This document shows positions 1 through 10,579 of a stretch of DNA of 64,000 bases, in pieces. The DNA is from Nocardioides agariphilus. GTDB lineage: Bacteria; Actinomycetota; Actinomycetes; Propionibacteriales; Nocardioidaceae. The stretch lies in contig NZ_JADKPO010000009.1 of the NCBI RefSeq assembly GCF_015352445.1, positions 93,325 through 157,324 of the forward strand, given 5' to 3'. Under the pieces are notes generated by a model, which saw only the letters and a program-made list of their open reading frames with translations, had not been told where the DNA came from and did not search any database. Position numbers and translations under genes: made by a program. Position 1 is the stretch's first letter, and the number at the start of each line of letters is the position of its first letter.

Positions 1-741
1 CCGCCCAAGGTCCCCGCGCCCGTCGCGCCCGAGCAGACACCGACGGGTGAGACGCGCACCGCTTTGGTGCGTCGCGCCAGGCGCATCGACCGGGTGCTCG
101 CCGATACCTATCCCGACGCCAGGTGCGAGCTGGACTTCGACAACCCCTTCGAGCTGCTCGTGGTCACCGTGCTCAGTGCCCAGACGACCGACAAGAGGGT
201 CAACGGGGTCCGTCCCACCCTGTTCGCGGCCTACCCCGACGCGGTGGCGATGGCCGGAGCCGACCGCGAGCGGCTCGAGACGATCATCGGCCCGCTCGGC
301 TTCTTCCGTGCCAAGACCGAGTCGCTGCTCAAGCTCAGCCAAGCGCTCGTCGAGCGTCATGGCGGCGAGGTGCCGCCCCGGCTCAAGGACCTCGTCGAGC
401 TCCCAGGAGTCGGGCGCAAGACCGCCAACGTCGTGCTGGGCAACGCCTTCGGCATCCCGGGCATCACCGTCGACACTCACTTCGGCCGGCTGGCGCGACG
501 GTTCGGCTGGACCACTCAGACCGACCCCGTCAAGGCCGAGCACGAGGTCGGCGCCCTGTTTCCCAAGCGCGACTGGACGATGCTCAGCCACCACCTCATC
601 TGGCACGGCCGCCGCGTCTGCCACGCCACCAAGCCCGCCTGCGGCGCCTGCACGATCGCGCGTTGGTGTCCCGCCTACGGCGAGGGACCGACCGACCCGG
701 TCAGCGCCGCCAAGCTCGTCCGCACCGAGGGCCGCGCATGA
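1..741 (+). CDS. nth: Endonuclease III (5' end outside window)
   Basis: DNA glycosylase/AP lyase that removes oxidised pyrimidines in base-excision repair. The helix-hairpin-helix [14 protein letters not shown] carries the catalytic Lys, and [10 protein letters not shown] carries the catalytic Asp. The C-terminal C-X6-C-X2-C-X5-C pattern in [20 protein letters not shown] is the 4Fe-4S ligand set. The frame is open from base 1, and the residues [12 protein letters not shown] before the TTG at 64 align with family N-termini. The true start is therefore probably upstream of the window, although an internal TTG/GTG at 64-69 could give 225 aa. The stop overlaps the next start as ATGA, so it is coupled to the TlpA-like gene. 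The order nth, thioredoxin-like lipoprotein, Nudix, marP is the same as in M. tuberculosis. Confidence 0.93.
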   Translation, partial: PPKVPAPVAPEQTPTGETRTALVRRARRIDRVLADTYPDARCELDFDNPFELLVVTVLSAQTTDKRVNGVRPTLFAAYPDAVAMAGADRERLETIIGPLGFFRAKTESLLKLSQALVERHGGEVPPRLKDLVELPGVGRKTANVVLGNAFGIPGITVDTHFGRLARRFGWTTQTDPVKAEHEVGALFPKRDWTMLSHHLIWHGRRVCHATKPACGACTIARWCPAYGEGPTDPVSAAKLVRTEGRA

Positions 742-1349
742 CCCTGGCCCGTCGGTCGGCGTTCGCGCTGGTTGCCGCGGCCGTCCTTCTCGTGGCGACT
801 GCGTGCGCCGACGCGGGTGTCCCTGAGGCCAGCATCGACGTCGGCACCCCGGAGCTGGTGCGGGCCAAGGCAGCAGCCGGGGTCGAGCCGTGTGCGCCCG
901 GTCCCGGACCCAAGGTCGTCGGCGGGATGCCGTCGGTCGACCTGCCGTGCCTGGGCGGCGGCCGTGACGTCGACGTCTCCTCCCTGCGCGGCCCGATGCT
1001 CGTCAGCATCTGGGCCTACTGGTGCCAGCCGTGCCGCGACGAGATGCCGGTCCTGCAAGCGTTCTACTCCGCTCACGGCGACCGGGTGCCCGTGCTCGGG
1101 ATCGACTACCTCGACACCCAGCCGGGTGGAGCGCTCTCCTTGATGGAGTCCACCGGCGCGACCTACCCCTCCCTCGCCGACCCCTACGGCGACCTCAGCG
1201 CCCAAGCCCCGCTGCCTGCGATCAGGGGGCTGCCCTTCCTCCTTCTCATCGATGCCGATGGCAAGGTCGCCTTCATCCTCAACAAGCAGGTCACCTCGCG
1301 CCGCGAGCTGCTCGACCTCGTCGACGAACACCTGGGGGTGCGCCTGTGA
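738..1349 (+). CDS. TlpA/ResA-like thioredoxin lipoprotein
   Basis: Predicted exported thiol-disulfide oxidoreductase of 203 aa. A type II signal peptide ends at lipobox VATAC (Cys23), so it should be anchored on the outer face of the membrane. The thioredoxin fold has the active site [13 protein letters not shown], with redox pair C-Q-P-C, and a cis-Pro segment [10 protein letters not shown]. The start ATG overlaps the nth stop and the stop overlaps the GTG of the Nudix gene, so translation is coupled through the operon. The substrate is unknown. MarP downstream carries a periplasmic cysteine pair, so it is one possible client, but that is inference from position only. Confidence 0.85.
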   Translation: MTLARRSAFALVAAAVLLVATACADAGVPEASIDVGTPELVRAKAAAGVEPCAPGPGPKVVGGMPSVDLPCLGGGRDVDVSSLRGPMLVSIWAYWCQPCRDEMPVLQAFYSAHGDRVPVLGIDYLDTQPGGALSLMESTGATYPSLADPYGDLSAQAPLPAIRGLPFLLLIDADGKVAFILNKQVTSRRELLDLVDEHLGVRL

Positions 1350-2062
1350 CGGCTGATCAGCACTCAGCGATCCCCGCCTGGCTGGAGCCGGTCCGTGTCG
1401 GTGCCGCCGCGATCACGGCGAGCGAGCTGTCGGCGTTCCTGCCTCCCGACGACGCCGACCCGAGGCGGGGTGCGGTGCTGATGCTGTTCGCCGACCCGGT
1501 CGGTGAGGGGCCGGAGTCCGCAACGCTGCTGCTGACCGAGCGGTCCCACCAGATGCGCTCGCACCCGGGTCAGGTGTCGTTTCCCGGAGGGTCCATCGAC
1601 GCGGGCGAGACGCCGGTCGAGGCCGCGTTGCGCGAGGCCGAGGAGGAGACCGGCCTGGATCCCACCGGTGTCGAGGTCTTCGGCGAGCTGCCCGAGCTGT
1701 GGCTGCCGCCGAGCAACTTCGCGGTCACCCCCGTGCTCGGCTGGTGGCACAGCCCCTCGCCCGTCAGCGTGGTCGACCCCGGCGAGGTGCACGCCATCCA
1801 CCTGGTGCCGATCGCAGAACTGCTCCGACCCGACCACCGCATCAACGTGCGGCATCCCTCGGGCTGGATGGGTCCGGCGTTCCTGATCGGACCCGATCGC
1901 GACGTCATCTTGTGGGGCTTCACGGCCGGGGTGATCACCCGCCTGTTCGACTATCTCGGGTGGGCCACTCCGTGGACCGACTACGAGGTCCGTGACCTGC
2001 CGTCCTACATGCTGCAGGGTGTGACCCGACGCGTCCCGCCCCCCGAGAGCCAGGAGCACTAG
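1346..2062 (+). CDS. Nudix hydrolase, CoA pyrophosphatase type
   Basis: 238-aa cytosolic hydrolase. The Nudix box runs from GSIDAGE to REAEEETGL and keeps the G-X5-E-X7-RE-X2-EE-X-G pattern with all metal-binding glutamates. Just before it, LLLTERSHQMRSHPGQVSFP matches the UPF0035 signature typical of CoA/acyl-CoA pyrophosphatases such as NudL. The likely reaction is cleavage of CoA to 3',5'-ADP and 4'-phosphopantetheine. The GTG start at 1346 overlaps the preceding stop (GTGA), and the stop shares one base with the marP start. Substrate assignment rests on the signature only. Confidence 0.85.
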   Translation: MTADQHSAIPAWLEPVRVGAAAITASELSAFLPPDDADPRRGAVLMLFADPVGEGPESATLLLTERSHQMRSHPGQVSFPGGSIDAGETPVEAALREAEEETGLDPTGVEVFGELPELWLPPSNFAVTPVLGWWHSPSPVSVVDPGEVHAIHLVPIAELLRPDHRINVRHPSGWMGPAFLIGPDRDVILWGFTAGVITRLFDYLGWATPWTDYEVRDLPSYMLQGVTRRVPPPESQEH

Positions 2063-3237
2063 TGAACCTGCTCGACTGGCTGCTGGTCGGCCTGGTGCTG
2101 ACCTACGCGCTGTCGGGCTACTGGCAGGGATTCGTGACCGGTGCGATGGCCACGACGGGGCTGTTGCTCGGCGGGCTCACGGGCGTGTGGCTGGCGCCGT
2201 TGGCGCTGGGAGACGCCGACCCCAGCGTGCTGGTCTCGCTCGGAGCGCTGTTCATCGTCATCCTCGCCGCCTCGCTCGGACAGGCCGTCTTCCAGTATGG
2301 CGGCGCCAGGCTGCGCGAGAACATCCGCTGGCAGCCGTTCCGAGCCGTCGACGCGGCCGGCGGCGCGGTGCTCAGCGGGGCTGCGGTGCTGCTGGTGTCG
2401 TGGGCGCTCGGAGTTGCGATCGCGGGCTCGGGCATCAGCGGCATCACCCCGATGGTTCGCGAGTCGCTGATCCTCAGCAAGGTCGACCAGGCACTTCCCT
2501 CGGGAGCTGACAACCTGCTCAAGGCGTTCAACAACGTCGTCGGCACGACGTTCTTCCCGCGCTACCTCGAGCCCTTCGCGCCCGAGCGGATCGTGCCGGT
2601 CGGCCCAGGCCCCAAGCGGCTGCTGACCGACCCCGACGTCCTGCGCGCGGAGCAGTCGGTGGTCAAGATCCACGGCGCCAACCGCTGCGGTCGCGGGATC
2701 GAGGGTTCGGGCTTCCTCTACGCCCCCGACCGGGTGATGACCAACGCCCACGTCGTGGCCGGAGTCTCCGAGCCATCGGTCGAGATCGATGGCAACGCCG
2801 TCGAGGCCACCGTCGTCTACTACGACCCCAACGTCGACGTGGCCGTGCTCGCCGTCGAGTCGGGCCAGCTGCCGACCCTGCCCTTCGACACCGAGGTCTC
2901 GCCTCGTGACGGCGTGGCCATCTTGGGCTTCCCCGAGGACGGCCCCTACGACGTGCAGCCAGGCCGCGTGCGATCCCAGCAGCGGCTGCGATCGCCCAAC
3001 ATCTACGGCGACGGTGCGGTGATCAGGGACGTGCTCTCCCTGCGCGGCATCGTCCGACCCGGCAACTCAGGGGGTCCGGTCGTGTCGTCGGCGGGCGAGG
3101 TCGTGGGCGTGGTGTTCGCCGCGTCCCTGACCGACTCCGAGACCGGCTACGCGCTGACCGCCGAGCAGGTCGGCCAGGCCGCCACCCTGGGCGTCGCCGG
3201 CTCCAAGGCCGTCGACACCCGGGACTGCGCGGCGTGA
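2062..3237 (+). CDS. marP: MarP-type membrane serine protease (CvpA + trypsin)
   Basis: 391 aa. The N-terminal CvpA/colicin V-production domain (about residues 1-125) has four hydrophobic helices. A chymotrypsin-like protease domain outside the membrane follows. The catalytic triad is visible: His230 (TNAHVVAG), Asp259 (PNVDVAVLAV) and Ser336 (RPGNSGGPVV). Cys209 (GANRCGRG) and Cys389 (TRDCAA) match the disulfide that activates M. tuberculosis MarP, where the protease is needed for acid resistance. It starts at a GTG overlapping the Nudix stop and is the last gene of the coupled nth operon. Function in this organism is inferred from the family. Confidence 0.92.
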   Translation: MNLLDWLLVGLVLTYALSGYWQGFVTGAMATTGLLLGGLTGVWLAPLALGDADPSVLVSLGALFIVILAASLGQAVFQYGGARLRENIRWQPFRAVDAAGGAVLSGAAVLLVSWALGVAIAGSGISGITPMVRESLILSKVDQALPSGADNLLKAFNNVVGTTFFPRYLEPFAPERIVPVGPGPKRLLTDPDVLRAEQSVVKIHGANRCGRGIEGSGFLYAPDRVMTNAHVVAGVSEPSVEIDGNAVEATVVYYDPNVDVAVLAVESGQLPTLPFDTEVSPRDGVAILGFPEDGPYDVQPGRVRSQQRLRSPNIYGDGAVIRDVLSLRGIVRPGNSGGPVVSSAGEVVGVVFAASLTDSETGYALTAEQVGQAATLGVAGSKAVDTRDCAA

Positions 3238-3324
3238 GCGCCGCGACCCTGAGCTTGCGAAGGGTCGGTCAGGCGCCAGGTCGTGGAGCGTCGACTCGGA
3301 TCGAGGTGCGCTTGTCAGTCACCG

Positions 3325-3405
3325 GGTTTCGAGACGGGCGCTAGCGCGCCCTCCTCAACCACCGATGGGGTTTCGAGACGGGCGCTAGCGCGCCCTCCTC
3401 AACCA
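3325..3405. repeat. Two direct copies of a 37-bp palindromic REP-like element
   Basis: Two identical 37-bp units at 3325-3361 and 3369-3405. Each begins GGTTTCGAGACG, has the centre GGCGCTAGCGCGCC and ends CTCCTCAACCA. The ends are near-complementary and the centre can form a GC-rich hairpin. The same family occurs near 38.7, 46.5, 55.2, 57.2 and 63.9 kb. The right copy runs into the 3' end of the holin-X gene and supplies its last bases and stop codon. The remainder of 3238-3398 shows no gene. Confidence 0.85.
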
Positions 3406-3818
3406 TCGATCGGCTCGCCGCCTCGCTTGGTGAGGGCCTGCTTGATGTTCTGGGCTTCGGCGATGGCTTTGTCAGGCGGGCGCACCTTGCGGACCTTGCG
3501 GTAGCCGACGTAGGCCAGCAGCGCCGCGATCAGCAGGTAGAACACGAACACGCTCAAGAAGGCCCAGTGCAGGTCGAGCCCGCTGCCGTTCCAGTGGATC
3601 AGGTAGGCCAGCCCGACCGAGAACATGATCAGCGCCATCACCGCGAAGAACGCCGCACCCGCGAACAGCCCGGCGCCGAGGCCGCCGTTGCGCACGCTGA
3701 CCTTGATCTCGCTCTTGGCGAGCTGGATCTCCTTCTGCAGCAACGAGGAGATGTCACGGCTCGCGTCGGAGACCAGACGTCCGATGGTCGGCTCGTCCTT
3801 CAGCGGCTCGATGGCCAT
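3399..3818 (-). CDS. Actinobacterial holin-X family membrane protein
   Basis: 139 aa starting at ATG 3818, behind a good Shine-Dalgarno (GGTGGAGGTC). The N-terminal amphipathic stretch (TIGRLVSDASRDISSLLQKE) is followed by two long hydrophobic helices and a basic C-terminus, the layout of the putative actinobacterial holin-X family (PF07332). These proteins are widespread chromosomal membrane proteins, and no phage context is seen here. The role is unknown. The gene is divergent from nhaA and its stop codon lies inside a repeat element. Confidence 0.75.
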   Translation of the reverse strand: MAIEPLKDEPTIGRLVSDASRDISSLLQKEIQLAKSEIKVSVRNGGLGAGLFAGAAFFAVMALIMFSVGLAYLIHWNGSGLDLHWAFLSVFVFYLLIAALLAYVGYRKVRKVRPPDKAIAEAQNIKQALTKRGGEPIDG

Positions 3819-3981
3819 GACCTCCACCCCCTGGTCGTCGCGGTCGGAAGCGACCCTACTCCGGGCGACTTCGCGCAGGCGCACCCGTCCGGGTGGACGG
3901 TCTAGGCTTGCCGTCGGTGAGCCGGGAAGCCTGGTCGGCACGTCGTCGGGTGGCGGCGTTGAGCTGACGAGAGGACCCTTC

Positions 3982-5163
3982 GTGTCGTTCGTACGCCGGA
4001 TCTTCCCGGAGCCCGACGAGCGAGAGGCCAGCTATCTCGGTGACCTGTTCCGCAAGGAGACCGTCGGCGGCGCACTCGCCCTGGCCGCGGCGGTGGTGGG
4101 GATCGTCTGGGCCAACTCGGCGTGGGGCGGCTCCTACCAGGACCTGCGCCACTGGGAGCTCGGGCCGCTGGACGTGGAGCACTGGGCGGCCGACGGCGCG
4201 CTGACGCTGTTCTTCTTCGTCGCCGGGCTCGAGCTCAAGCGCGAGCTGGTCGTGGGGTCCTTGCGGCGTCCGGCCGACGCGGCAGTACCCGTAGCAGCAG
4301 CTGTCTGCGGGGTCGCCGTACCCGCGCTGCTCTACCTCGCGATCAACGCGAACGGCGGGGCTATGGAGGGGTGGGCCGTGCCGGCGGCCACCGACATCGC
4401 TTTCGCGCTGGCCGTGCTGGCGGTGGTGGGATCCAACCTGCCGACCGCCCTGCGGGCGTTCCTGCTCACGCTGGCGGTCGTCGACGACCTGATCGTGATC
4501 GCGATCATCGCGGTCTTCTTCACCGACTCGCTCGACCTGGCCTGGCTTGCGGTCGCGGTCGCCACGCTCGTGCTCTGGGCCGTGCTGCAGCGACTGCGAG
4601 TCTCCACGCCGGTGCTCTACGTGCCCCTGGCGATGTTGGCCTGGTGGGCGGTGCACGAGTGCGGTGTGCACGCGACGATCGCCGGTGTCGCGCTCGGACT
4701 GCTGATGCGCGTACGTCGCGACGCGGCCGAGGAGGTCAGCCCCGCCGAGCGAGTCGAGCACCTGCTCTCGCCCGTCTCCTCCGGGATCGCCGTACCCTTC
4801 TTCGCCTTGGTGTCGGCCGGCGTGGTGCTCTCCGGCGGTGGTGACCTCGTACGCGACCCGGTGGTGATCGGCGTGGTCGTGGGGCTGGTGGTCGGCAAGC
4901 CGGCCGGCGTCCTGCTCGGCGGGTGGACCGTCGCCCGCTTCACCCACGCGAGCCTCGACCCGTCCATCGGGTGGCGCGACGTCGTCGGCGTCGCCCTGCT
5001 GGCCGGTATCGGCTTCACCGTCTCGCTGCTCGTCTCGGACCTCGCTTTCTCAGGCCCCGAACGCGATGCGGCCAAGGCCGCGGTGCTTGCTGGGTCGGTG
5101 GGGTCCGCGGTGCTCGGCGTCCTGGTGCTCGGGCACCGGGACAGGTTCCACGCGACTCCGTAG
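3982..5163 (+). CDS. nhaA: Na+/H+ antiporter NhaA
   Basis: Electrogenic membrane antiporter exchanging protons for Na+/Li+, for pH and sodium homeostasis. The 393 aa contain about 12 hydrophobic helices. Family residues are visible: ATDIAFALAVLAVVG (Asp of TM IV), LAVVDDLIVIAIIAVFF (the paired ion-binding aspartates) and GLVVGKPAGV (the TM X lysine). The GTG at 3982 was chosen because GAGAGGA precedes it and the protein then begins SFVRRIFPEPDE, as in actinobacterial homologues. The frame is open further upstream but lacks a good site. Divergent from the holin-X gene across a 163-bp shared promoter region. Confidence 0.93.
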   Translation: MSFVRRIFPEPDEREASYLGDLFRKETVGGALALAAAVVGIVWANSAWGGSYQDLRHWELGPLDVEHWAADGALTLFFFVAGLELKRELVVGSLRRPADAAVPVAAAVCGVAVPALLYLAINANGGAMEGWAVPAATDIAFALAVLAVVGSNLPTALRAFLLTLAVVDDLIVIAIIAVFFTDSLDLAWLAVAVATLVLWAVLQRLRVSTPVLYVPLAMLAWWAVHECGVHATIAGVALGLLMRVRRDAAEEVSPAERVEHLLSPVSSGIAVPFFALVSAGVVLSGGGDLVRDPVVIGVVVGLVVGKPAGVLLGGWTVARFTHASLDPSIGWRDVVGVALLAGIGFTVSLLVSDLAFSGPERDAAKAAVLAGSVGSAVLGVLVLGHRDRFHATP

Positions 5164-5187
5164 ATGGACGCGTGGCACCCTGGGCGC

Positions 5188-5712
5188 ATGAGAGCCGCGC
5201 AGCTCGCCGAGCAGGTGCCGATGGTCCGGCGCGACACGACCGGCGCCGAGGCCGCCCGGGTCATCGCGGAGTACCGCCTGTCGGGCCTGGTGGTCGCGGG
5301 CGAGGACGGCGTGCCGATCGCGGTCGTCCCTGGCAGCCAGATCCTCAGCGTGGTGCTGCCACAGTACGTCCGCGACGAGCCGAACCTGGCGCATGCCTAC
5401 GACGAGGCCGGCGCCGACGAGCTGTGCGGCGCCCTGAACCGAGCCACCCTCGGGGAGCTGCTCGAGGCCAAGCGGCTGACCGGTACCAAGCCGCCGTCCG
5501 TCCTGCCCGAGGACACCCTGATCGAGATCGCCAGTGCCATGGACACCGCGCGCACCCCGGTGATCCTCGTCGTCGACCGTGAGGGTTCCTTCCACGGCGT
5601 CATCACCTTGAGCCGGGTGCTGGCCGCCATCGCCACGGCGGCCGGCCAGGACAGTCCGCTGGTGCGTGAACGTCTCGCACGAGACGTCCTGGACAAGGGC
5701 GGGTCCTCCTGA
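5188..5712 (+). CDS. CBS-domain protein
   Basis: 174-aa soluble protein made of two CBS-like motifs. The first includes ARVIAEYRLSGLVVAGEDG and the second TRTP-type residues in MDTARTPVILVVDREGSFHG. Such pairs bind adenine nucleotides and act as regulatory modules. It lies between nhaA and an ArsB/NhaD-type permease, with 24 bp before and 92 bp after. The inference is that it gates the downstream permease, since stand-alone CBS proteins are often paired with transporters. An ATG at 5164 could add 8 residues (MDAWHPGR). Confidence 0.75.
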   Translation: MRAAQLAEQVPMVRRDTTGAEAARVIAEYRLSGLVVAGEDGVPIAVVPGSQILSVVLPQYVRDEPNLAHAYDEAGADELCGALNRATLGELLEAKRLTGTKPPSVLPEDTLIEIASAMDTARTPVILVVDREGSFHGVITLSRVLAAIATAAGQDSPLVRERLARDVLDKGGSS

Positions 5713-5804
5713 CGCGTCGCCCGGTGCCGGCACATGTACGGTGGCGTCCAGGTGTGCCGGGAAGTCTGGTCGGCGGTTGTTGTCCCCGACGCCGGAAGTG
5801 ATCG

Positions 5805-7106
5805 ATGTCCCTGACCGCCTGGCTCGCGCTGCTGGTCTTCGCGACGGCCTACGTCGTCATCGTCAGCGAGAAGTTCAACCGTACCCTCGTGGCGTTGCTG
5901 GGCGCGGCCGCCATGGTCGCGATCGGGTCGGTCCGGGGGCACGAGATCTTCTTCTCCGAGGAGACCGGGATCGACTGGAACGTCATCTTCCTGCTGTTCG
6001 GGATGATGGTGATCGTCGGGGTCCTGAGGCAGACAGGGGTCTTCGAGTTCCTGGCGATCTGGGCGGCGCAGCGCGCCCGAGGCCGGCCGTTTCGGATGAT
6101 GGTGCTCCTGGTCCTCATCACCGCCGTCGCCTCGGCCCTGCTCGACAACGTCACGACCGTGCTCCTCATCGCGCCGGTGACCCTCCTGCTGTGCGACAGG
6201 CTCGCGCTGGATCCCGTGCCCTTCCTCCTGGCCGAGGTGATGTCCAGCAACATCGGCGGCACGGCCACCCTGATCGGTGACCCGCCCAACATCATCATCG
6301 GCAGCCGCGCAGGGCTCGGGTTCAACGACTTCCTGGTCCACCTGGCGCCGATCGTGGTGGTGCTCCTGGCGGTCTTCGTCGGACTGTGCTGGCTGTTGTG
6401 GGGACGCCGCCTGCGCTACAACGCCGAGCACGCCGAGGCGGTGATGCGGCTGGAGGCGCGGGAGACCATCCACGATCGGAAGCTGCTCGTGCGAGTCGGG
6501 ATCGTGCTCGTGGTCGTGCTGCTGGGCTTCGTCACCCACTCGATCACCCACCTCGAGCCTTCCCTGGTGGCGCTCCTGGGCGCCGGCGCCGCGATCTTGG
6601 TCTCGGGCCTCCCGCACCACACCTATCTGGAGGACGTCGAGTGGGAGACCCTGCTCTTCTTCGCCGGCCTGTTCATCATGGTGGGCTCCTTGGTGCACCA
6701 GGGCGTGATCGGGGAGCTGGCCGAGACGCTCACCGACAGCATCGGTGACAACTACGCGCCGGCCGCCCTCGGTCTGCTGGGAGGCTCTGCGGTGCTGTCG
6801 GGCATCGTCGACAACATCCCCTACGTCGCGACGATGGCGCCGCTGGTCCACGAGCTCGTCGGACCGGCAGCCGGCCTGCCACCGCAGCAGCAGTCGTTGT
6901 GGTGGTCCCTCGCCCTGGGTGCCGACCTGGGCGGCAACGCCACGGCGATCGGCGCCAGCGCCAACGTGGTGGTCACCGGCATCGCCAAGCGCAACGGGCA
7001 TCCGATCAGCTTCTGGCACTTCACCAAGTACGGGCTGGTCGTCACGGCCGTCACCATCGTCTTGTGCGTGCCATACGTCGCGCTCCGCTACTTCGTGTGG
7101 GCCTGA
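5805..7106 (+). CDS. ArsB/NhaD-type ion transporter (SLC13-like permease)
   Basis: 433-aa integral membrane protein of the ion-transporter superfamily that contains ArsB, NhaD and the P protein. Two internally related halves each carry the re-entrant signature: [14 protein letters not shown] with [20 protein letters not shown] in the first, and [14 protein letters not shown] with [20 protein letters not shown] in the second. The gene follows the CBS protein and converges on acs, whose stop lies 9 bp away. The ion carried cannot be told from the sequence. Sodium, arsenite and dicarboxylates are all used by relatives. Confidence 0.85.
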   Translation: MSLTAWLALLVFATAYVVIVSEKFNRTLVALLGAAAMVAIGSVRGHEIFFSEETGIDWNVIFLLFGMMVIVGVLRQTGVFEFLAIWAAQRARGRPFRMMVLLVLITAVASALLDNVTTVLLIAPVTLLLCDRLALDPVPFLLAEVMSSNIGGTATLIGDPPNIIIGSRAGLGFNDFLVHLAPIVVVLLAVFVGLCWLLWGRRLRYNAEHAEAVMRLEARETIHDRKLLVRVGIVLVVVLLGFVTHSITHLEPSLVALLGAGAAILVSGLPHHTYLEDVEWETLLFFAGLFIMVGSLVHQGVIGELAETLTDSIGDNYAPAALGLLGGSAVLSGIVDNIPYVATMAPLVHELVGPAAGLPPQQQSLWWSLALGADLGGNATAIGASANVVVTGIAKRNGHPISFWHFTKYGLVVTAVTIVLCVPYVALRYFVWA

Positions 7107-7115
7107 GCTGCGGCG

Positions 7116-9110
<1,995 letters not shown>

Positions 9111-9220
9111 TGCTGGGCCTTCCTGGGGTCGCTCAGGTCCTCGGTCGGAACCTACCGGCAGTGCGAGCGGTGCGTCAGGTCAGGTGCACCGTATGACCCG
9201 GTGGTTGTCGCGAGGTTGCC

Positions 9221-10579
9221 TCAGCGTTCGCAGAGACGGACGACCTCCGCCCGGCAGGTGTCGAAGCCGCCCCGGCCGTTGACCCTGTCGAAGCCCAGAC
9301 CGCCCACCAGCAGGTCGTCGGACCTGGCGGAGTTGATCCGGTCGTTGCCGCTGCCGCCGTAGGCCCAGTAGTGGCGGACGTCGCAGGTGCCGTAGGAGCG
9401 CAGGACGATCTTGTCGTTGCCGGGCCCGGCCGCGACGCCGCCGGTGCAGGCGTTGATCGTGAAGGTCTCCGAGGATCGGCTGCCACGGATCCGGATGTGT
9501 CGAGCTTCCATCTGGACGTCCTCGAAGCTCGCCACGATCCCGTGCCCGCCGTCGGACCCGTAGTCGACCCGTCCCCGCAGGAGGTCGAGGTGCACGCGGG
9601 CAACCCCCGGGCTGAAGGCCAGCCGGTCCTCACCGTGCCCGCCGAGCAGGGTGAGCTGTGAGGGCTGGTCGCCCCAGCTCCCCTCGAGGAGGTCGTCGCC
9701 GCCGCCCATGCGCGCCGTGACCGGGAACGTGCGGCCGGGGGGCATCTCGAGGCTCAGCAGCTCGTCACGATCACTGCCGACGAACGTCAGGCGCGCCGGA
9801 GCCGGATCTGAGCGGAGGTTGAACACGTACCAGTCGATGTGCCCGTTCCAGGTCCACGAGACGTCGCCCCGCGTCAGCGTGCGCGTGTGATTGTCGACCC
9901 GCCAGATCTCGGATGTGGGTGCGCTGCCGTCCCTGAACCACAGAGAGTCTCGTGGGCCGGTGCCGAAGTCGAGCATGGTGCCGAGGTCGAAACCGTGCAG
10001 GTTGATGGCGTCGGAGCCTGGGCCGGAGTCGACGATGTCGGGACGAGGTTCTCCGAACTCGCTCAAGTCGATGTTGTCGTCGCCCCCTCGCGAGTCGATG
10101 ACATCGGTGCCGTCCTGGGCCTCGAAGTCGGCACCCTGAGAGGGGGACGGGCCGTCGTCCACCACGTCGTTGCCCGGGCCGCCGACGAAGTGGTCGTCAC
10201 CCAGTCCGAGCGTGGTCACGACGCGGTCCGTGACCGCGGAGGCGTCGAGCGTGTCGTCGCCCGGTCCCGCATCGACGTAGGTGGTGCCGCCCAGCACACA
10301 GATGAGGTCGTCGCCGTCGCCGGCCTGGACGAACCTCGTGCCCTCGGGCGCCAATTCGTAGGCCGCTGCCTGGACGACGATGACGTCGGGTCCGGGCGTC
10401 CCGGTCACCACCTCGTCACCGGTCGGCCCGATGGTGGCCGGCTGACCGTGGCAGGTCTCCACTGCACCAGCCGGCGTCGGCGCCCCCACCAGGCCGACGA
10501 CGACCAACGCACCCAGCCCTGCTGCGGCCGCGAGCTTCCCCATGCCCGTGCGACGCGTCGTACGACGGTGCCGCTTCAC
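9221..10579 (-). CDS. Secreted RTX-like calcium-binding repeat protein (second of pair)
   Basis: 452 aa from a GTG that overlaps the upstream stop (GTGA). The N-terminus is very basic (VKRHRRTTRRTGMGK) and is followed by a hydrophobic stretch ending PAGA, a Sec signal peptide. The mature protein starts VETCHGQPATIGPTGDEV and contains RTX-like nonapeptides such as TGTPGPDVIV, AGDGDDLICV, AGPGDDTLDA and GGPGNDVVDD. A less regular middle section follows, then GGSGNDRINSARSDDLLVGG. It ends with a Cys pair, DTCRAEVVRLCER. It is a paralogue of the upstream gene in both N- and C-terminal blocks. Family knowledge: such repeats bind Ca2+ in a parallel beta-roll. No catalytic domain is recognised. Confidence 0.85.
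   Translation of the reverse strand: MKRHRRTTRRTGMGKLAAAAGLGALVVVGLVGAPTPAGAVETCHGQPATIGPTGDEVVTGTPGPDVIVVQAAAYELAPEGTRFVQAGDGDDLICVLGGTTYVDAGPGDDTLDASAVTDRVVTTLGLGDDHFVGGPGNDVVDDGPSPSQGADFEAQDGTDVIDSRGGDDNIDLSEFGEPRPDIVDSGPGSDAINLHGFDLGTMLDFGTGPRDSLWFRDGSAPTSEIWRVDNHTRTLTRGDVSWTWNGHIDWYVFNLRSDPAPARLTFVGSDRDELLSLEMPPGRTFPVTARMGGGDDLLEGSWGDQPSQLTLLGGHGEDRLAFSPGVARVHLDLLRGRVDYGSDGGHGIVASFEDVQMEARHIRIRGSRSSETFTINACTGGVAAGPGNDKIVLRSYGTCDVRHYWAYGGSGNDRINSARSDDLLVGGLGFDRVNGRGGFDTCRAEVVRLCER

Noticed and set aside
3399-3818. Prophage remnant because of the holin-X family match
   Set aside because: No other phage genes are nearby, and this family is a common chromosomal membrane protein in actinobacteria.
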